Source of the DNA: Heliopora coerulea
Lineage: Eukaryota; Cnidaria; Anthozoa; Scleralcyonacea; Helioporidae
Length of the DNA: 64,000 nucleotides
Direction of reading: 5' to 3'
NCBI GenBank assembly: GCA_030142905.1
Contig: JASJOG010000121.1
Coordinates: forward strand, 611,001-675,000
This document shows, one piece after another, positions 12,039-21,583 of this stretch. Position 1 is the first letter of the stretch; each line of letters starts with the position of its first letter. The notes beneath the pieces are model-generated. The model searched no databases. It was not told where the DNA came from and saw only the letters and a program-made list of their open reading frames with translations. The translations under genes were made by a program, and so were the position numbers.

Positions 12039-12407
12039 TTATAAATTTTCAATAGGACATTTTTTTTCCTTTTCGTTGCTTTTATTAATTTCATCATTTT
12101 TTTCTTCTCTTTTGTCATTTCTATATGCAAAATATAAACAACCAATTGTGGAAACAAGACCTGCAAATCGAATAAAATATCTAAAATTAATATAATCAGT
12201 TAATTCATCAAAACTCCATTTTGTTTCTCTTTGTTCCTCCTTTTTTATTTTAGCAGCTTCCAGCTGTCTTTCTCTTGCTTTTCTTTCTGTTGCTTCTTTT
12301 GAAATTTTTGTTAATCTTTTTCCCAATTCTACTTTTCTTGGATCTTTTACTTTTTCAGTTTTTTCAACTGTTGTTATTTTAGAAACCAAAGGTTGTTTTT
12401 CACTCAT
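12039..12407 (-). CDS. Polinton basic coiled-coil/membrane protein
   Basis: 122 codons from a TAAATG start. The N-terminal 70 residues are strongly charged and coiled-coil-like (RKVELGKRLTKISKEATERK). One membrane segment follows (FIRFAGLVSTIGCLYFAY, about residues 78-95), then a Lys/Glu-rich tail. It is the third member of a consecutive cassette of small membrane proteins (11,348-12,407), all intact. The function is unknown. The arrangement suggests virion membrane or entry/assembly accessory proteins, which is inference. Confidence 0.62.
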   Translation of the reverse strand: MSEKQPLVSKITTVEKTEKVKDPRKVELGKRLTKISKEATERKARERQLEAAKIKKEEQRETKWSFDELTDYINFRYFIRFAGLVSTIGCLYFAYRNDKREEKNDEINKSNEKEKKCPIENL

Positions 12408-12513
12408 TTATTTATCTTTTTATAATTTTATTTAAAATTTATTACAATTTACTACAAATTCTAGACAAATTTTAAACAAACCGTGAAACAGTCATTTCAG
12501 GTCCCTTTGGGTA

Positions 12514-12531
12514 AGAACCCCTCAGGGTTCT
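12514..12531 (-). terminator. GC-rich hairpin after fibre gene
   Basis: The inverted repeat AGAACCC/GGGTTCT (loop CTCA) lies right after the fibre reading frame ends in the leftward direction. It stands out from the surrounding poly-A/T sequence. Similar hairpins follow two more genes of this block, suggesting 3'-end or RNA-processing signals. This is inference. Confidence 0.35.
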
Positions 12532-13752
12532 GTTTTAAAAATTTTTTATAATAGATTCATCAAAATCTACATGAAATTTTTTACACAATGCAACATGATT
12601 TATTAAAATTTCTTTTTCTTTCAGTTAATATAGAAGTGAAAAAAATCTCTCCTTCAAATATAAAAGAATTTTTTTAAATTTCAGATCCTAAAATTAAATT
12701 ATTTGTTCCACTTGTTATTGCTCAAGATGTAAAATCTTTAATTAATTTTCCATTTGCCCAAAAACTTGATTTATTTGTTTTTGGATTACTTTCTGTGTCA
12801 ATATGAATACTTATGCAATGGACTTTGGATTTTTCCAAAATATTTGTTTTAATTGGAAAAACACTTTTATTTATCTCATGGTAGTCTGTTCCTCTACCAC
12901 ATATAACCAATTTACCTAAATTTTTATATCCAAATCCTCTCCAATCATTTTGATCTGTATTTTTATTCCCCATTAATATTGTCAAATTATCAGAATTATA
13001 AGAATAATCCAAAAGTAAATAAACAAGGAAAAAATTCAAATAATCTTTTTTTCCTGATTGAGTATTGATGTTTAAATTTAAACTCATTCTGTCATGAATT
13101 CCGTCAACGTATAAATTTTTTTTTTACTTGAAACACTAGAATTTCTTAAAATAGGTTGGTTCAATTTTTTGGTTGCTGTAAAATTTTCATCTGAAATTTT
13201 TGATTGATTATACCAAATTTCTATTTCCCCTGCATTTGCTGTTGTTTTAAATGGTGCTATTGAATATTTTGCCAAAAGTGAACCAGATCCTATTGAACAA
13301 AATTGACCAGTATCACTTCCTATAACCAATTGTTTATTTGATCCAAAAGCAATGAATTTATCAAATCCACCATTATCATTTCCTAATACAGTCGAACCCC
13401 TATTAAGCGGACACCTTCGGGACCTCGCTTAGATGTCCGCTTAAAAGGGGTGTCCGCTTAAAAGGGGTGTCCGCTTAAAAGGGGTTTTGCAGAAAACACA
13501 ACAGGGGGCAATTTTTCGTGTGATTTAAGTATCAAACAGTATATAATATAAAGCCTACTAAATGTCTACGTTCAGAATTATTGTAATTAATCACTACTAA
13601 TATTTCGCGTTTCTTAGTTCAGTAATTTGGAAAAAAATCTATAAACGTTTGCTTTTGAGTCTCCCGCGATAGTTTACAATATAAAACATAACAAAGTGTC
13701 TAAGCTAAAAATTATATTCAATTACTTAAAATTTATTGAGCGTCTCTTACAG

Positions 13753-15685
13753 TCATTTGAAGAAGGAATCAATAAATGTTTGCTTTCGAGGCTCTCGCAG
13801 ACGATAGTCTCTCAAAATGTCGGTTACATTTAACATAGCGTTAGAGAGGTCTTCATGACCACGGAATTCTGCAAACTCTGCCAGTTGCTCGGCAGTTCTG
13901 AGGGCTTCGAATGTAGACGTAATGATGACTGGTTCGCAAAGATTGCAGTCAAAGTCATTGTCTTCGTTGTCGTCATCAACTACCTTGCACATATCTTTCT
14001 TCTGTTTGGTTTGTGGCTCGCTGCTGTCGTGTAGTATTTCCTGAATAATCGAGGCTCTAACATCATCCCGCCAGGTTGGTACGTCACTGTTGATTAGTTC
14101 TTCACAAGTTGTAAGCTCGTCTTCAGCATCCAAAAATTCTTGAGCTGATATATAGTCTGGCATGTTAAGCATGGTGCATAACTCTTCGAGACTTTGCATC
14201 TCTTCGCCAGCGAAAGGATCATCGTCCTCATCTGTTGCACCGATTTCCTCTGGGAAAAGACCAACTTTCAGGAAGCACTTCTTGATGGTCTCCTCGCTTA
14301 TTTCATCCCAAGCCTTTTTCCCCCATTGTATCGACATGAGTACATGGACAGATTTGGTTATCTCACTTGCCATCAATTTTCCATCAACTTTGCTGCACAC
14401 GTACCACAATAACATGCGCTTTGTCTTTACTTTCCACTGCTTGATAATTCCGGCGTCTAGTGGTTGGCTTCGAGACGTATTTTTTGGCAAAAACGCGAGC
14501 TTGATGTTGGTGAAGTGGTCTGAAGGTAATGGCGGATGACAAGGAGCGTTATCGATAAACAGAATAATTTTGCGGTTTTGGCGTTTCATACGTCGGTTGA
14601 GCTGATGAACAATCTCTTCGAATATTTCTGATGTCATCCATGCTTTCTTATTGGCAAAATAATGACAACTGTATGGCCGATTCTTATCTTTCAAGCTCTT
14701 AAAGCATCGCGGTTTCACGCTCTTTCCAATAACAATTGGAGGCTCTTTACCGCCGCCTGCATTCACAAAAAATGCCCACGTCAACCGTTGCTTCGCTTTT
14801 TTGCCGCCTTGACATCTTTTTCCTCTTTCAGATAGACTTTTCTCTGGAAGGGCTTTCCAAAACAAGCCGGTTTCATCCATATTCCAAACGTCTGCAGGTT
14901 GATATCCTCTTACTAATTCGTGAGCTCGCTCTGCCCAACTGGTCATAGTTTCCTCGTTCACATCTCCTTCCTCACCGGCCACATTCATTTGCGTTATATT
15001 GTAACGTTTCTTCCATCTATCCAACCATCCATTCGACGCAGCAAAATTTAGTGTCCTCGCCTAGTTTTTGAGCAATAAGGAGAGCCTCCTCCTGAAGCAT
15101 CGGTCCACTGACAGGTATATTGGAGTTACGGCAAGTAGCATACCATTTCCACAGACAGTCATTTACATGTGGAAAGTTCTGTTGGCGACCCCTCTTTTTC
15201 CCAGGACAACCTTCGTTGCTCTCCCATTCTGCCAAGATTTGTTTTTCTGACTTTAAAATCAAAGATACCTGCGTTTTACCACAGCCAAATTTTTCTGCTA
15301 ATTTTCTGATGCCGAATGTTGGGATTTTTTTGTGGAATGCAAGAAGCTCAACTCGTTGCGATAAGTCAAGATACTGGCGTTTGGAGGTGGCCTTAGCCTT
15401 AGGTTTAACTGTTTCTGTTTTACGAGCGGACACGTCTCTAAGATTTGAACCACAGGTCGGGTTTTTGACAGAAACTATTTCAAAGCTTCTTCTTGTTTCA
15501 TCATTTTTTAACCGGAGATTGTCGTTACACTTCATGCAGTTTCCGACACAATACCCTGCTTTCCAGCCTTCCACTGTTTCGGGTGCTAATACAGAGCATT
15601 TTCCCGACTTATTGCACACTGCCACTTTACATGTTAAGCACGTATAAGCTGTATCAGTGCCACATTGTATACATTTATTTTCCAT
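13753..15685 (-). pseudogene. Tigger/pogo-family DDE transposase, one frameshift
   Basis: From 15,685 the protein begins with an unusual Cys-rich finger (CIQCGTDTAYTCLTCKVAVC). A linker and a psq/CENP-B-type helix-turn-helix follow (LSQRVELLAFHKK ... IRKLAEKFGCGKTQVSLILK), then a second CENP-B-like helical region. The catalytic DDE_1 domain has NMDETGLFWK (first Asp), ILFIDNAPCHPP (second Asp) and SQPLDAGIIKQWK (third Asp), all intact. The two parts (15,685-15,017 and 15,024-13,753) are in different frames and overlap slightly, so a single small indel at about 15,020-15,060 breaks the gene. The C-terminal half is otherwise open to KQTFIDSFFK at 13,753. It is the most nearly intact transposase in the window. 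Confidence 0.93.
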
Positions 15686-16081
15686 AGCAGAACAATCGTA
15701 GCCCCTGGCTTCCCTTTAAATGAGTGTTTTGATTTTTGTTTTCGCAAAGGTTTAGCCTAATTAGGAAATGGCTTAGTGCTGTTGACAGTTACAATATGGC
15801 CAAACTTTTGGTAGTTTGAATTGTGGGCTGTTATAATAAAACATACACAATTTTGTATGTTGTAAAATTTTATGCTCCGAAGCCTGCGAGAACGCAATAC
15901 CCTTTGGCACTTCATTGCCATGCTTTTAGAAAATAAATTAAGCTAAAAAGATACAACTGTCCACATTATGTGACACAAATACACCTACGTCGGTGCTTTT
16001 AAGAGCTTTGCCAACATCCGGCAATAGCCTCCTCTGCAGGCCTGTCAGCGAGCAATTGTTTGCAGTAAAAAAGCATTGTCA

Positions 16082-16534
16082 ATGGATGTTGTACGAGTGA
16101 AATAATTTGTTTGTGGTTATCACGTTTATTTGGATATATGGAAAGCTAAAATAGGTGATGAACACCGTCTCAAGCGAGAACCAAACAACATGGACGATAA
16201 AAATGCAGTCGCTGTTGTTCGCGAAAGGCAAAAATTAAACTCTTCACACCCATCCGATGAAGTCCTGTCGATAAATTCTTCTATTCACCCAAATGAAATG
16301 TCAAATAGCAACGAGATTATTGATCACATCCCTAAATTGATGGCACTGTGGGTTACAAAATTTTTAAAGCGTGCAACAAACTGTGGAACTGTTGCAATCA
16401 CAGGTAAACATGTCAACAGAGGTGCTGGTTATGGTGTGGAAGTCCCCTGCCAGTACACATTTCAAGGAGACAATTTTTCATGTAACTGGCTAAAGGACAA
16501 ATTAAAGAATGAAAAATTTGATGTAGAAAATTAG
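16082..16534 (+). pseudogene. HIRAN-like accessory ORF of Tigger element
   Basis: ATG at 16,082 opens a frame stopped after seven codons by TAA (16,103-16,105) and continuing in the same frame to 16,534. After the stop the protein has CGYHVYLDIW, then HRLKREPNNMDDKNAVAVV, which fits the HIRAN-domain signature (R-E-P-x-N-x-x-D-x-N-A-V-x-V). A later IDHIPKLMALWVTKFL block fits the G-x-(I/V)-P-x-x-x-A part. Its orientation is opposite to the transposase and it lies inside the same termini. HIRAN modules bind single-stranded DNA ends in HLTF and accompany helicases and nucleases. A role in transposition is inference. The single in-frame stop makes this copy non-functional unless a downstream start is used. 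Confidence 0.6.
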
Positions 16535-17931
16535 TTCATGCATGCTGTATTATGTATCTTGAATATTACTACGGAACAGTACTGAACATTAAGCAGATAT
16601 AGATGTGTAAATTGCTGAATATTTACTGTTGTTGCTATAAAATATTGGGCCATCTGTTGTCTGTCCGCTTAAAAGGGGTTGATTTGTTCATTGGGACCAC
16701 CTGTGAGGTGTCCGCTTCCACTAAAGAGAGGTGTCCGCCTAATAGAGGTTATATTATTAGTATTTTATAAAAGAAACGATTGGGACCTGAGTTTGGTGTC
16801 CATTTAAAAGAGGTGTCCGCTATTAGGGGTTCGACTGTAGTCCATTTTTATACCAAGAACTTCCTGAAGGATAAGATGTAATTTTATAAACAATAAATAT
16901 ATTTGTTATATCTTTTTTTCCACTGATGGTGTTTAAATTTACATCACTTATCATTCTTTGACTTCCATTAAATTTTAAGAAATATTTATTAATTTTTTCG
17001 TTTTGGTCGCATAATAATGGTTGTAAATTTGTTGTTGTTTGTTCTAAATTTTTTCCATCAATACCTTTATCTTAAAATTTTTTTAATTTTCCCTCTTGTT
17101 CTATCAAATAACAAATCATTATGTGATGGATATTCAATTTTATAAAAAGTATTTGCTTTATTTTCAAGATAATCATTAAAAATACTAAAACACATTTGTT
17201 TTCTAAAATTGGATATTAATAAAAAATTAACATCAATATATTCTTTTCTTGTTAAATGATTTTTATTTGTTGGATCTGATGTTGTGATTATTTTATTTTT
17301 TCCAATTGATAAATCTCCTGTCATTGTTCCACCAGTTAAAGATAATTTAGTAATTACTTGGTCATCTACATATTTTTTTCCGACTCAAATCTTTATCACC
17401 TGTAGGGTCTGCAGTTGTAGTAATCTTATTATTACCCATGGCAATATTTCCCATCATTGTTCCTCCTCCACTTCTTGCAACTTTGTCATCTATGTATTTT
17501 TTTCTTACCAAATGTTTATTTTCTGTTGGATCAACTGATGATATGATATGGTGTGATCCCATGTTTATATCACCTCCCATATTTCCACCTAATAAATTTA
17601 AATAATCTCTTTTTCATATCCATAAAAGTATGCCATTTATTATTTTTTTAATATTTTATATATTGAAGACTGAGATAGATGGCTAGTATCCCATGGCAAC
17701 AATTGAATTAAATTTTAACTTTTTTTTTTTTCTTTAATTAAATCTTCCAAAAGTATTCTATTTAATTCTTATAAAATTTTCTTTGATGTTTTTACCTTCG
17801 GTTTTAACATCTTCATCTTTTTTAACTTAAAACGGTTTGAAGTTTATTTTCTTCTTTGGTACGGTCTGTTGTATAATCGTATTCTACCATTTCTTTCTTT
17901 ATTTATATATTTATTTATTTTATCAAAAACC

Positions 17932-17965
17932 GCGAAGCAGTCCACCAAGGTCTACGATGCTTCGC
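17932..17965 (-). terminator. GC-rich hairpin between two Polinton genes
   Basis: GCGAAGCA (17,932-17,939) pairs perfectly with TGCTTCGC (17,958-17,965). AACCTTTAAGGTT follows at once. It lies between the end of the 18,000-18,655 gene and the start of the fibre gene. A related GCTTCGCAACCTTTCAGGTTTTTG occurs at 18,680-18,703, after the next upstream gene. Likely a 3'-end signal for leftward transcripts (inference). Confidence 0.4.
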
Positions 17966-17999
17966 AACCTTTAAGGTTTTTGTTTTATAATAATTTCCA

Positions 18000-18655
18000 A
18001 TAAAACATTTCCCACCACTGATAAATTATTTCCTTCTACTTTGAATATTAATTAATTATAAATTCCATTTGATAATTTTATTCCTTTTGTTTCTTCAGAT
18101 GGATAAATTTTAGAAACACTACCTTTCAATGTTTGTTCAGATTCTATGGGAACTTAAATAAGTACATTACTTCTTCTACCATTTACAAAATTATTTTTAT
18201 CAATCATATTACAGCTTATGCTTACATATTCTAAGTTGTTATTAATATTTACTATGCTGTCGCTCTCTGTTAGTGTATTTGCTTGTATAACTTTATTCTC
18301 TGAAAATCCTTTGATTGTCCCAAATGTTTTCAAATTTAATGTTTTATCTGATTTTATTGTACATTTCCCAGAAAAATCAACTTGTTCTAATTCTATTGCT
18401 CCAACATTTTCTAATTCAGTTTTTAAAATATTAAAGGTATAATATCAATCTTTGAATCCAATTTTTATATTATTATAAGTATAATGATGAATATTTTGAT
18501 ATAAATTATTATAATTCCAAAAAATATTTACTGATTTTACAAACATTTTATGACAATTATTCGCATGCATATTTAATATAATTGGTTCATCTAATGGAAT
18601 TATTTTTTTCTGAATTTTCGTTTTTTGAAATGAAAATTTTTAAGGCTATTGTCAT
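18000..18655 (-). pseudogene. conserved Polinton protein, probable minor capsid/jelly-roll
   Basis: ATG at 18,655 lies in a TAAATG context. Soon after, the reading shifts frame (about 18,630) into a protein with IIPLDEPIILNMHANNCHKM, then VGAIELEQVDFSGKC, TIKGFSENKVIQANTL and VNINNNLEYVSISCNM. Several stops interrupt it. The alternating beta-strand pattern and about 215-residue length suit a single jelly-roll virion protein, and its place among fibre and other structural genes fits. I cannot confirm the fold from sequence by eye; fibre base or cement protein are alternatives. Confidence 0.5.
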
Positions 18656-18678
18656 TTATTTTATACAAAAATTTTTAA

Positions 18679-18705
18679 ATGCTTCGCAACCTTTCAGGTT
18701 TTTGT
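18679..18705 (-). terminator. hairpin after conserved structural gene
   Basis: AACCTTTCAGGTT forms a short stem beside GCTTCGC, echoing the 17,932 hairpin, exactly where the 18,705-20,053 reading frame ends and about 25 bp before the next ATG. A 3'-end role is inferred. Confidence 0.35.
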
Positions 18706-20053
18706 TAAAATATATATTTCGATAATAAAATTCTACCAATTATTGATAAAGATAAAACAATTAAATTACCAGTTGTAGGACCTGGGACCTTTGTTATAGA
18801 ATTTTTATTAACAGGCATGTCGGTTTTCAACCGTTTGCTGTTTTTTGTAACTTTGTTACCCTTTAGATGTTGTTCATCTTTTTGACCCAATGTTTCCAAT
18901 TTTTTCAATGGTACATTGTGTTGTTTTATCATAGGTTGTTGTTTAACCCCAGAGGAACCTTGGTTCTTGCGGGTCTTCGACCCATAATAATTTAAATTTT
19001 CATTAATTCCAAAAACCATATTTTTATTAGAAACTTTTAATTTATTATTATAACCATCAATAGGACTTTTTAAAATTATTAAAGATGTCGGTATCAACCA
19101 TAGAGTTGGACTTATAGCAATGTTCAGAATCACATTAGTTGATGAAATTGCTTGATTCATATTATTAATCCATGTTGATGTATCATAATTTATTATAGAA
19201 TCTTCAACAATTTGTCTAAAAACTTTTTGAGTTTCTAATGCTGAAGCTTTGTCCAAAAATACTTTGTCTAGTTCTACCTTGTGCTCCGAGGATTGCATAA
19301 AGATATGCTTCTATACTCTGATTTAATAATTCTGTTCCACTTTTTGTAAGTCCATTTGACATTCTAGGTATAAATTTTTTATAATTATTTTGAGTATCTC
19401 TAATTTGCCCTGGTCCATGTTGATAAGTTTTGAATTTATCTGTACTTACAATGTCTTGCCCCAAATGTAAATTTTTATAATGTAAAATTTCTTGCCATGT
19501 CCACTTTGTATAATGATCTTTTAAAAAATTTGCATTAAATGTATTCAAAATTGAAAAGTCACCAGTTTGAAATTGCCTCATAATTCTTCTAACTGTAAAA
19601 TATAAATGAAGTAATTTGTTTTGGAACATCTGAACTGAATAATAAATGTTGTATTGAAATACCACAAGCATAAGATGCTATCCAAGCTCCTACAATGCTT
19701 TGAAAATGTGGTTCTTTTAAATTCCATGTCGCATTATCATTTGTTGTTATATTTAATCCAGGTAAACTGCTTTGAAAATAATCTGTATTGTTTACATAAA
19801 TTCTAATCTGATTTATAGGATAACTTAAGACATATTGTGTTGGGAAATTATCCCAATAATAAGATTTTCCAGTATAATCAACATGTCTTTTTCCTCTAGA
19901 TAATTCTTGCACAGTTCCTCCAATTTTCAAAATTTTTGGAAAATGTTCAACACTTTGTTTACCACTTTGTGGGCCACCTTCGTGGTTTATTGTTAAATAT
20001 TTTGTCATATTTGGATCATTTTTAAATGCAACTGAATTTATATCTGTTGACAA
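18705..20053 (-). pseudogene. conserved Polinton structural-type protein, frameshifted
   Basis: Three overlapping segments in different frames (20,053-19,589; 19,671-19,216; 19,298-18,705) form one protein of about 450 residues. Landmarks are VQELSRGKRHVDYTGKSYYW, YPINQIRIYVNNTDY, NANFLKDHYTKWTW, SIEAYLYAILGAQGRTRQSI and FDTST/YDTSTWINNMNQAI. A Lys/Pro-rich linker and a C-terminal hydrophobic anchor (LIVLSLSIIGRILL) close it. Two relatives occur in the second remnant (55,800-56,460 and 61,560-62,230), so it is a conserved gene of this lineage. The first codon here is TTG, not ATG, at 20,053. Position among virion genes suggests a capsid or assembly role; the exact function is unknown. Confidence 0.65.
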
Positions 20054-20280
20054 AAATTATTTTTGAAATAAATATATGATCCTTGAAAATTTCCATTTTT
20101 ATCAAAATCAGCTTCAAAATCAAATTTAGAAATGTCTACATAAGGATATTTCTTTTTAAATTGTTTTTTCATCTCTGCAACTTCTTCTTTAATATTTTTC
20201 ATAACATAATCATAATTTTTCCAATGATATTTTCTCTCAAATTCTTCAACCTTCTTCACTTCAATTTTTTGTTGATTTGA
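20038..20280 (-). CDS. small acidic/basic Polinton ORF at divergent promoter
   Basis: The open frame from about 20,280 to 20,038 contains KKVEEFERKYHWKNYDYVM and QGSYIYFKNN. No ATG lies at its expected 5' end: the 73-codon form begins at GTG (20,259) and the frame continues upstream through QQKIEV. It may be a gene that has lost its start. Function unrecognised. It faces the integrase gene across a very short intergenic gap. Confidence 0.4.
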   Translation of the reverse strand, partial: SNQQKIEVKKVEEFERKYHWKNYDYVMKNIKEEVAEMKKQFKKKYPYVDISKFDFEADFDKNGNFQGSYIYFKNNFCQQI

Positions 20281-20307
20281 ATGAATTGTTTATTTTAATA
20301 AAAATAA
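20281..20307. promoter_or_regulatory. divergent AT-rich intergenic (candidate bidirectional promoter)
   Basis: This short gap separates the leftward structural block from the rightward integrase/capsid block. It consists almost only of A/T runs (TTTATTTTAATAAAAATAAATG). Divergent transcription must start in or near it. No sharper element can be defined. Confidence 0.35.
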
Positions 20308-21388
20308 ATGAAAGCGAAAGATAAAGAAGTTGTTATTGAACAAGAATTGAGAGACATTTACTACAACCCAGAAACAGGTTACCAATCTCCAGAAAGACTG
20401 TATCAAAAAGCAAAAGAAAAGGGAATAAATGTCAGCAGAAAAATTGTGCAAGACTGGTTAGAGATGCAAGATACTTTTACAAGATACAAACCAATTGTTA
20501 GGAGACATAAATTTCAAAGAACATTTGTAAAAGATTTAGCTGATCAAATACAAATGGATTTGGTTGATATGGGAAAATATAAAAATTAGAACAAAGGATA
20601 TTATTGGATACTGACAGCTGTTGAAATTCTAAGTCGTTATGCATTTGCCATTCCTGTTTACAGAAAAGATACTAAAAACATGAAAAAAGCTGTGGACGAG
20701 TTATTGGAACAATTTAAAGAAAGATTTGGGAAATATCCAAAAGTTGCTCAATTTGATGAAGGAAAAGAGTTTTATAATGTTGGTGTAAAAGAACTATTGA
20801 AAGAACATAATGTTTATTACTTTTCCACAAACTCTGATAAAAAAGCAGCTATAGTTGAAAGATTTAACAAAACTATAAAAAGATCCATGTGGAAATATTT
20901 TTACAGTAAAGGAACTTATAATTGGATTTACATTTTGAGTAAACTTGTAAATAATTATAATCATACTAAACACAGTATCATATTAATGAGACCTGCTGAT
21001 GTAAACAAGTCTAACAAAGACCAAGTGTGGATTACATTATATGGTTATCCATTAGGAGATTTACCTTTACCTAAATTCAGAATTGGTGATACAGTGAGAA
21101 TTTCTAAATACAAGAATATCTTTACTAAAGGCTATTAAGCAAATTTTACAGAAGAAATTTTTAAAATTGTAAAAGTATTTAGAGGTAATCCAAATATGTA
21201 TGAAGTGGAAGATCTGGAGAGGGAACCAATTATTGGAAAATTTTATGAACAGGAATTATCTGCTGTGGATGGAAAAAATATTAAAAAAGAAAAAAGTGAA
21301 AGGAAAAAATATGGTATTAGTAAAATGGCTAGGTTATGATAATAAACATAATTCTTGGATTGTGGAAGAAAATATTCAAAACATATAA
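20308..21388 (+). pseudogene. Polinton retroviral-like integrase with chromodomain
   Basis: This gene integrates the linear element DNA and makes the 6-bp target duplication. The N-terminal helical region is at residues 1-70. The rve core follows: IQMDLVDM (first Asp), YWILTAVEILSRYAFAIPVY, VAQFDEGKEF (second Asp) and AAIVERFNKTIKR (Glu). A C-terminal SH3-like part (FRIGDTVRISKYKNIFTKGY, ending before a TAA at 21,136) and a chromodomain (VLVKWLGYDNKHNSWI, about 21,310-21,360) complete it. All three catalytic residues are present. Damage: TAG at 20,587 in the core, TAA at 21,136, and a frameshift before the chromodomain. ATG 20,308 is in TAAATG context. Chromodomains in integrases are known to bias target choice toward chromatin marks. 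Confidence 0.93.
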
Positions 21389-21399
21389 TAAAAATAAAT

Positions 21400-21579
21400 A
21401 TGGATTATAAAGTATGTAAAAAAAAATTATTTTGTGAAAAGGTTTATTATAATTATTTCAACAAGGTGATAAATTTAAATAAATATGACATTTGCAAAAA
21501 TTGGCATCCCTTTGAATTGCATGAAGAATATATAGAAAGAATTAACAAAATTAATACAACTTATTTTGTTTTTATTTAA
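21400..21579 (+). CDS. small Polinton ORF, unknown
   Basis: About 59 codons from ATG 21,400: Lys/Tyr/Cys-rich, with CKNWHPFELHEEYIERINKI at the end. It begins 12 bp after the integrase frame and ends 5 bp before the next ATG, fitting a compact rightward array. No domain is recognised. Confidence 0.4.
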   Translation: MDYKVCKKKLFCEKVYYNYFNKVINLNKYDICKNWHPFELHEEYIERINKINTTYFVFI

Positions 21580-21583
21580 ATAA

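Larger units (their letters stand above)
13389..16837 (-). mobile_element. pogo/Tigger-like transposon nested in Polinton, 3.45 kb
   Basis: The left terminus CAGTCGAACCCCTATTAAGC and its inverted counterpart ending ...AGGGGTTCGACTG at 16,837 are flanked by TA (13,387-13,388 and 16,838-16,839), the Tc1/mariner-superfamily duplication. The left subterminal region (13,430-13,485) has three to four tandem copies of TGTCCGCTTAAAAGGGG; the right side has scattered copies. It carries a two-frame Tigger transposase on the minus strand and a second plus-strand ORF. Base composition is clearly less AT-rich than the surrounding Polinton. Its position inside an otherwise readable Polinton gene shows it arrived after the Polinton. 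Confidence 0.93.
12545..17640 (-). pseudogene. Polinton fibre-like gene split by Tigger insertion
   Basis: Reading leftward, the N-terminal part (17,630-17,280) has three tandem repeats of about 38 residues, each of the form G-G-x-M-x-G-(D/N)-I-x-M-G-x-x-x-I...D-P-T...(K/R)K-Y-(I/V)-D. This is the repeat style of phage tail-fibre shafts. A spacer follows (17,270-16,840), then the 3.45-kb Tigger (13,389-16,837). After it come a beta-rich stretch (13,380-13,084) and a C-terminal lectin/LamG-like head with VHCISIHIDTESNP and FWANGKLIKDFT (about 12,830-12,720), tailing off to about 12,545. Apart from the insertion there are at least four frameshifts/stops. With the Tigger removed it would span about 1.65 kb. 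It probably encoded a trimeric receptor-binding fibre; the role is inferred. Confidence 0.72.

Noticed and set aside
13430..13490. Tandem TGTCCGCTTAAAAGGGG copies considered as a CRISPR-like array.
   Set aside because: Units are contiguous without spacers and are subterminal repeats of the Tigger element; CRISPR is not expected in an animal genome.
15120..15647. Open frame of 175 codons on the plus strand.
   Set aside because: It lies antisense over the Tigger transposase N-terminus and has no features of its own.
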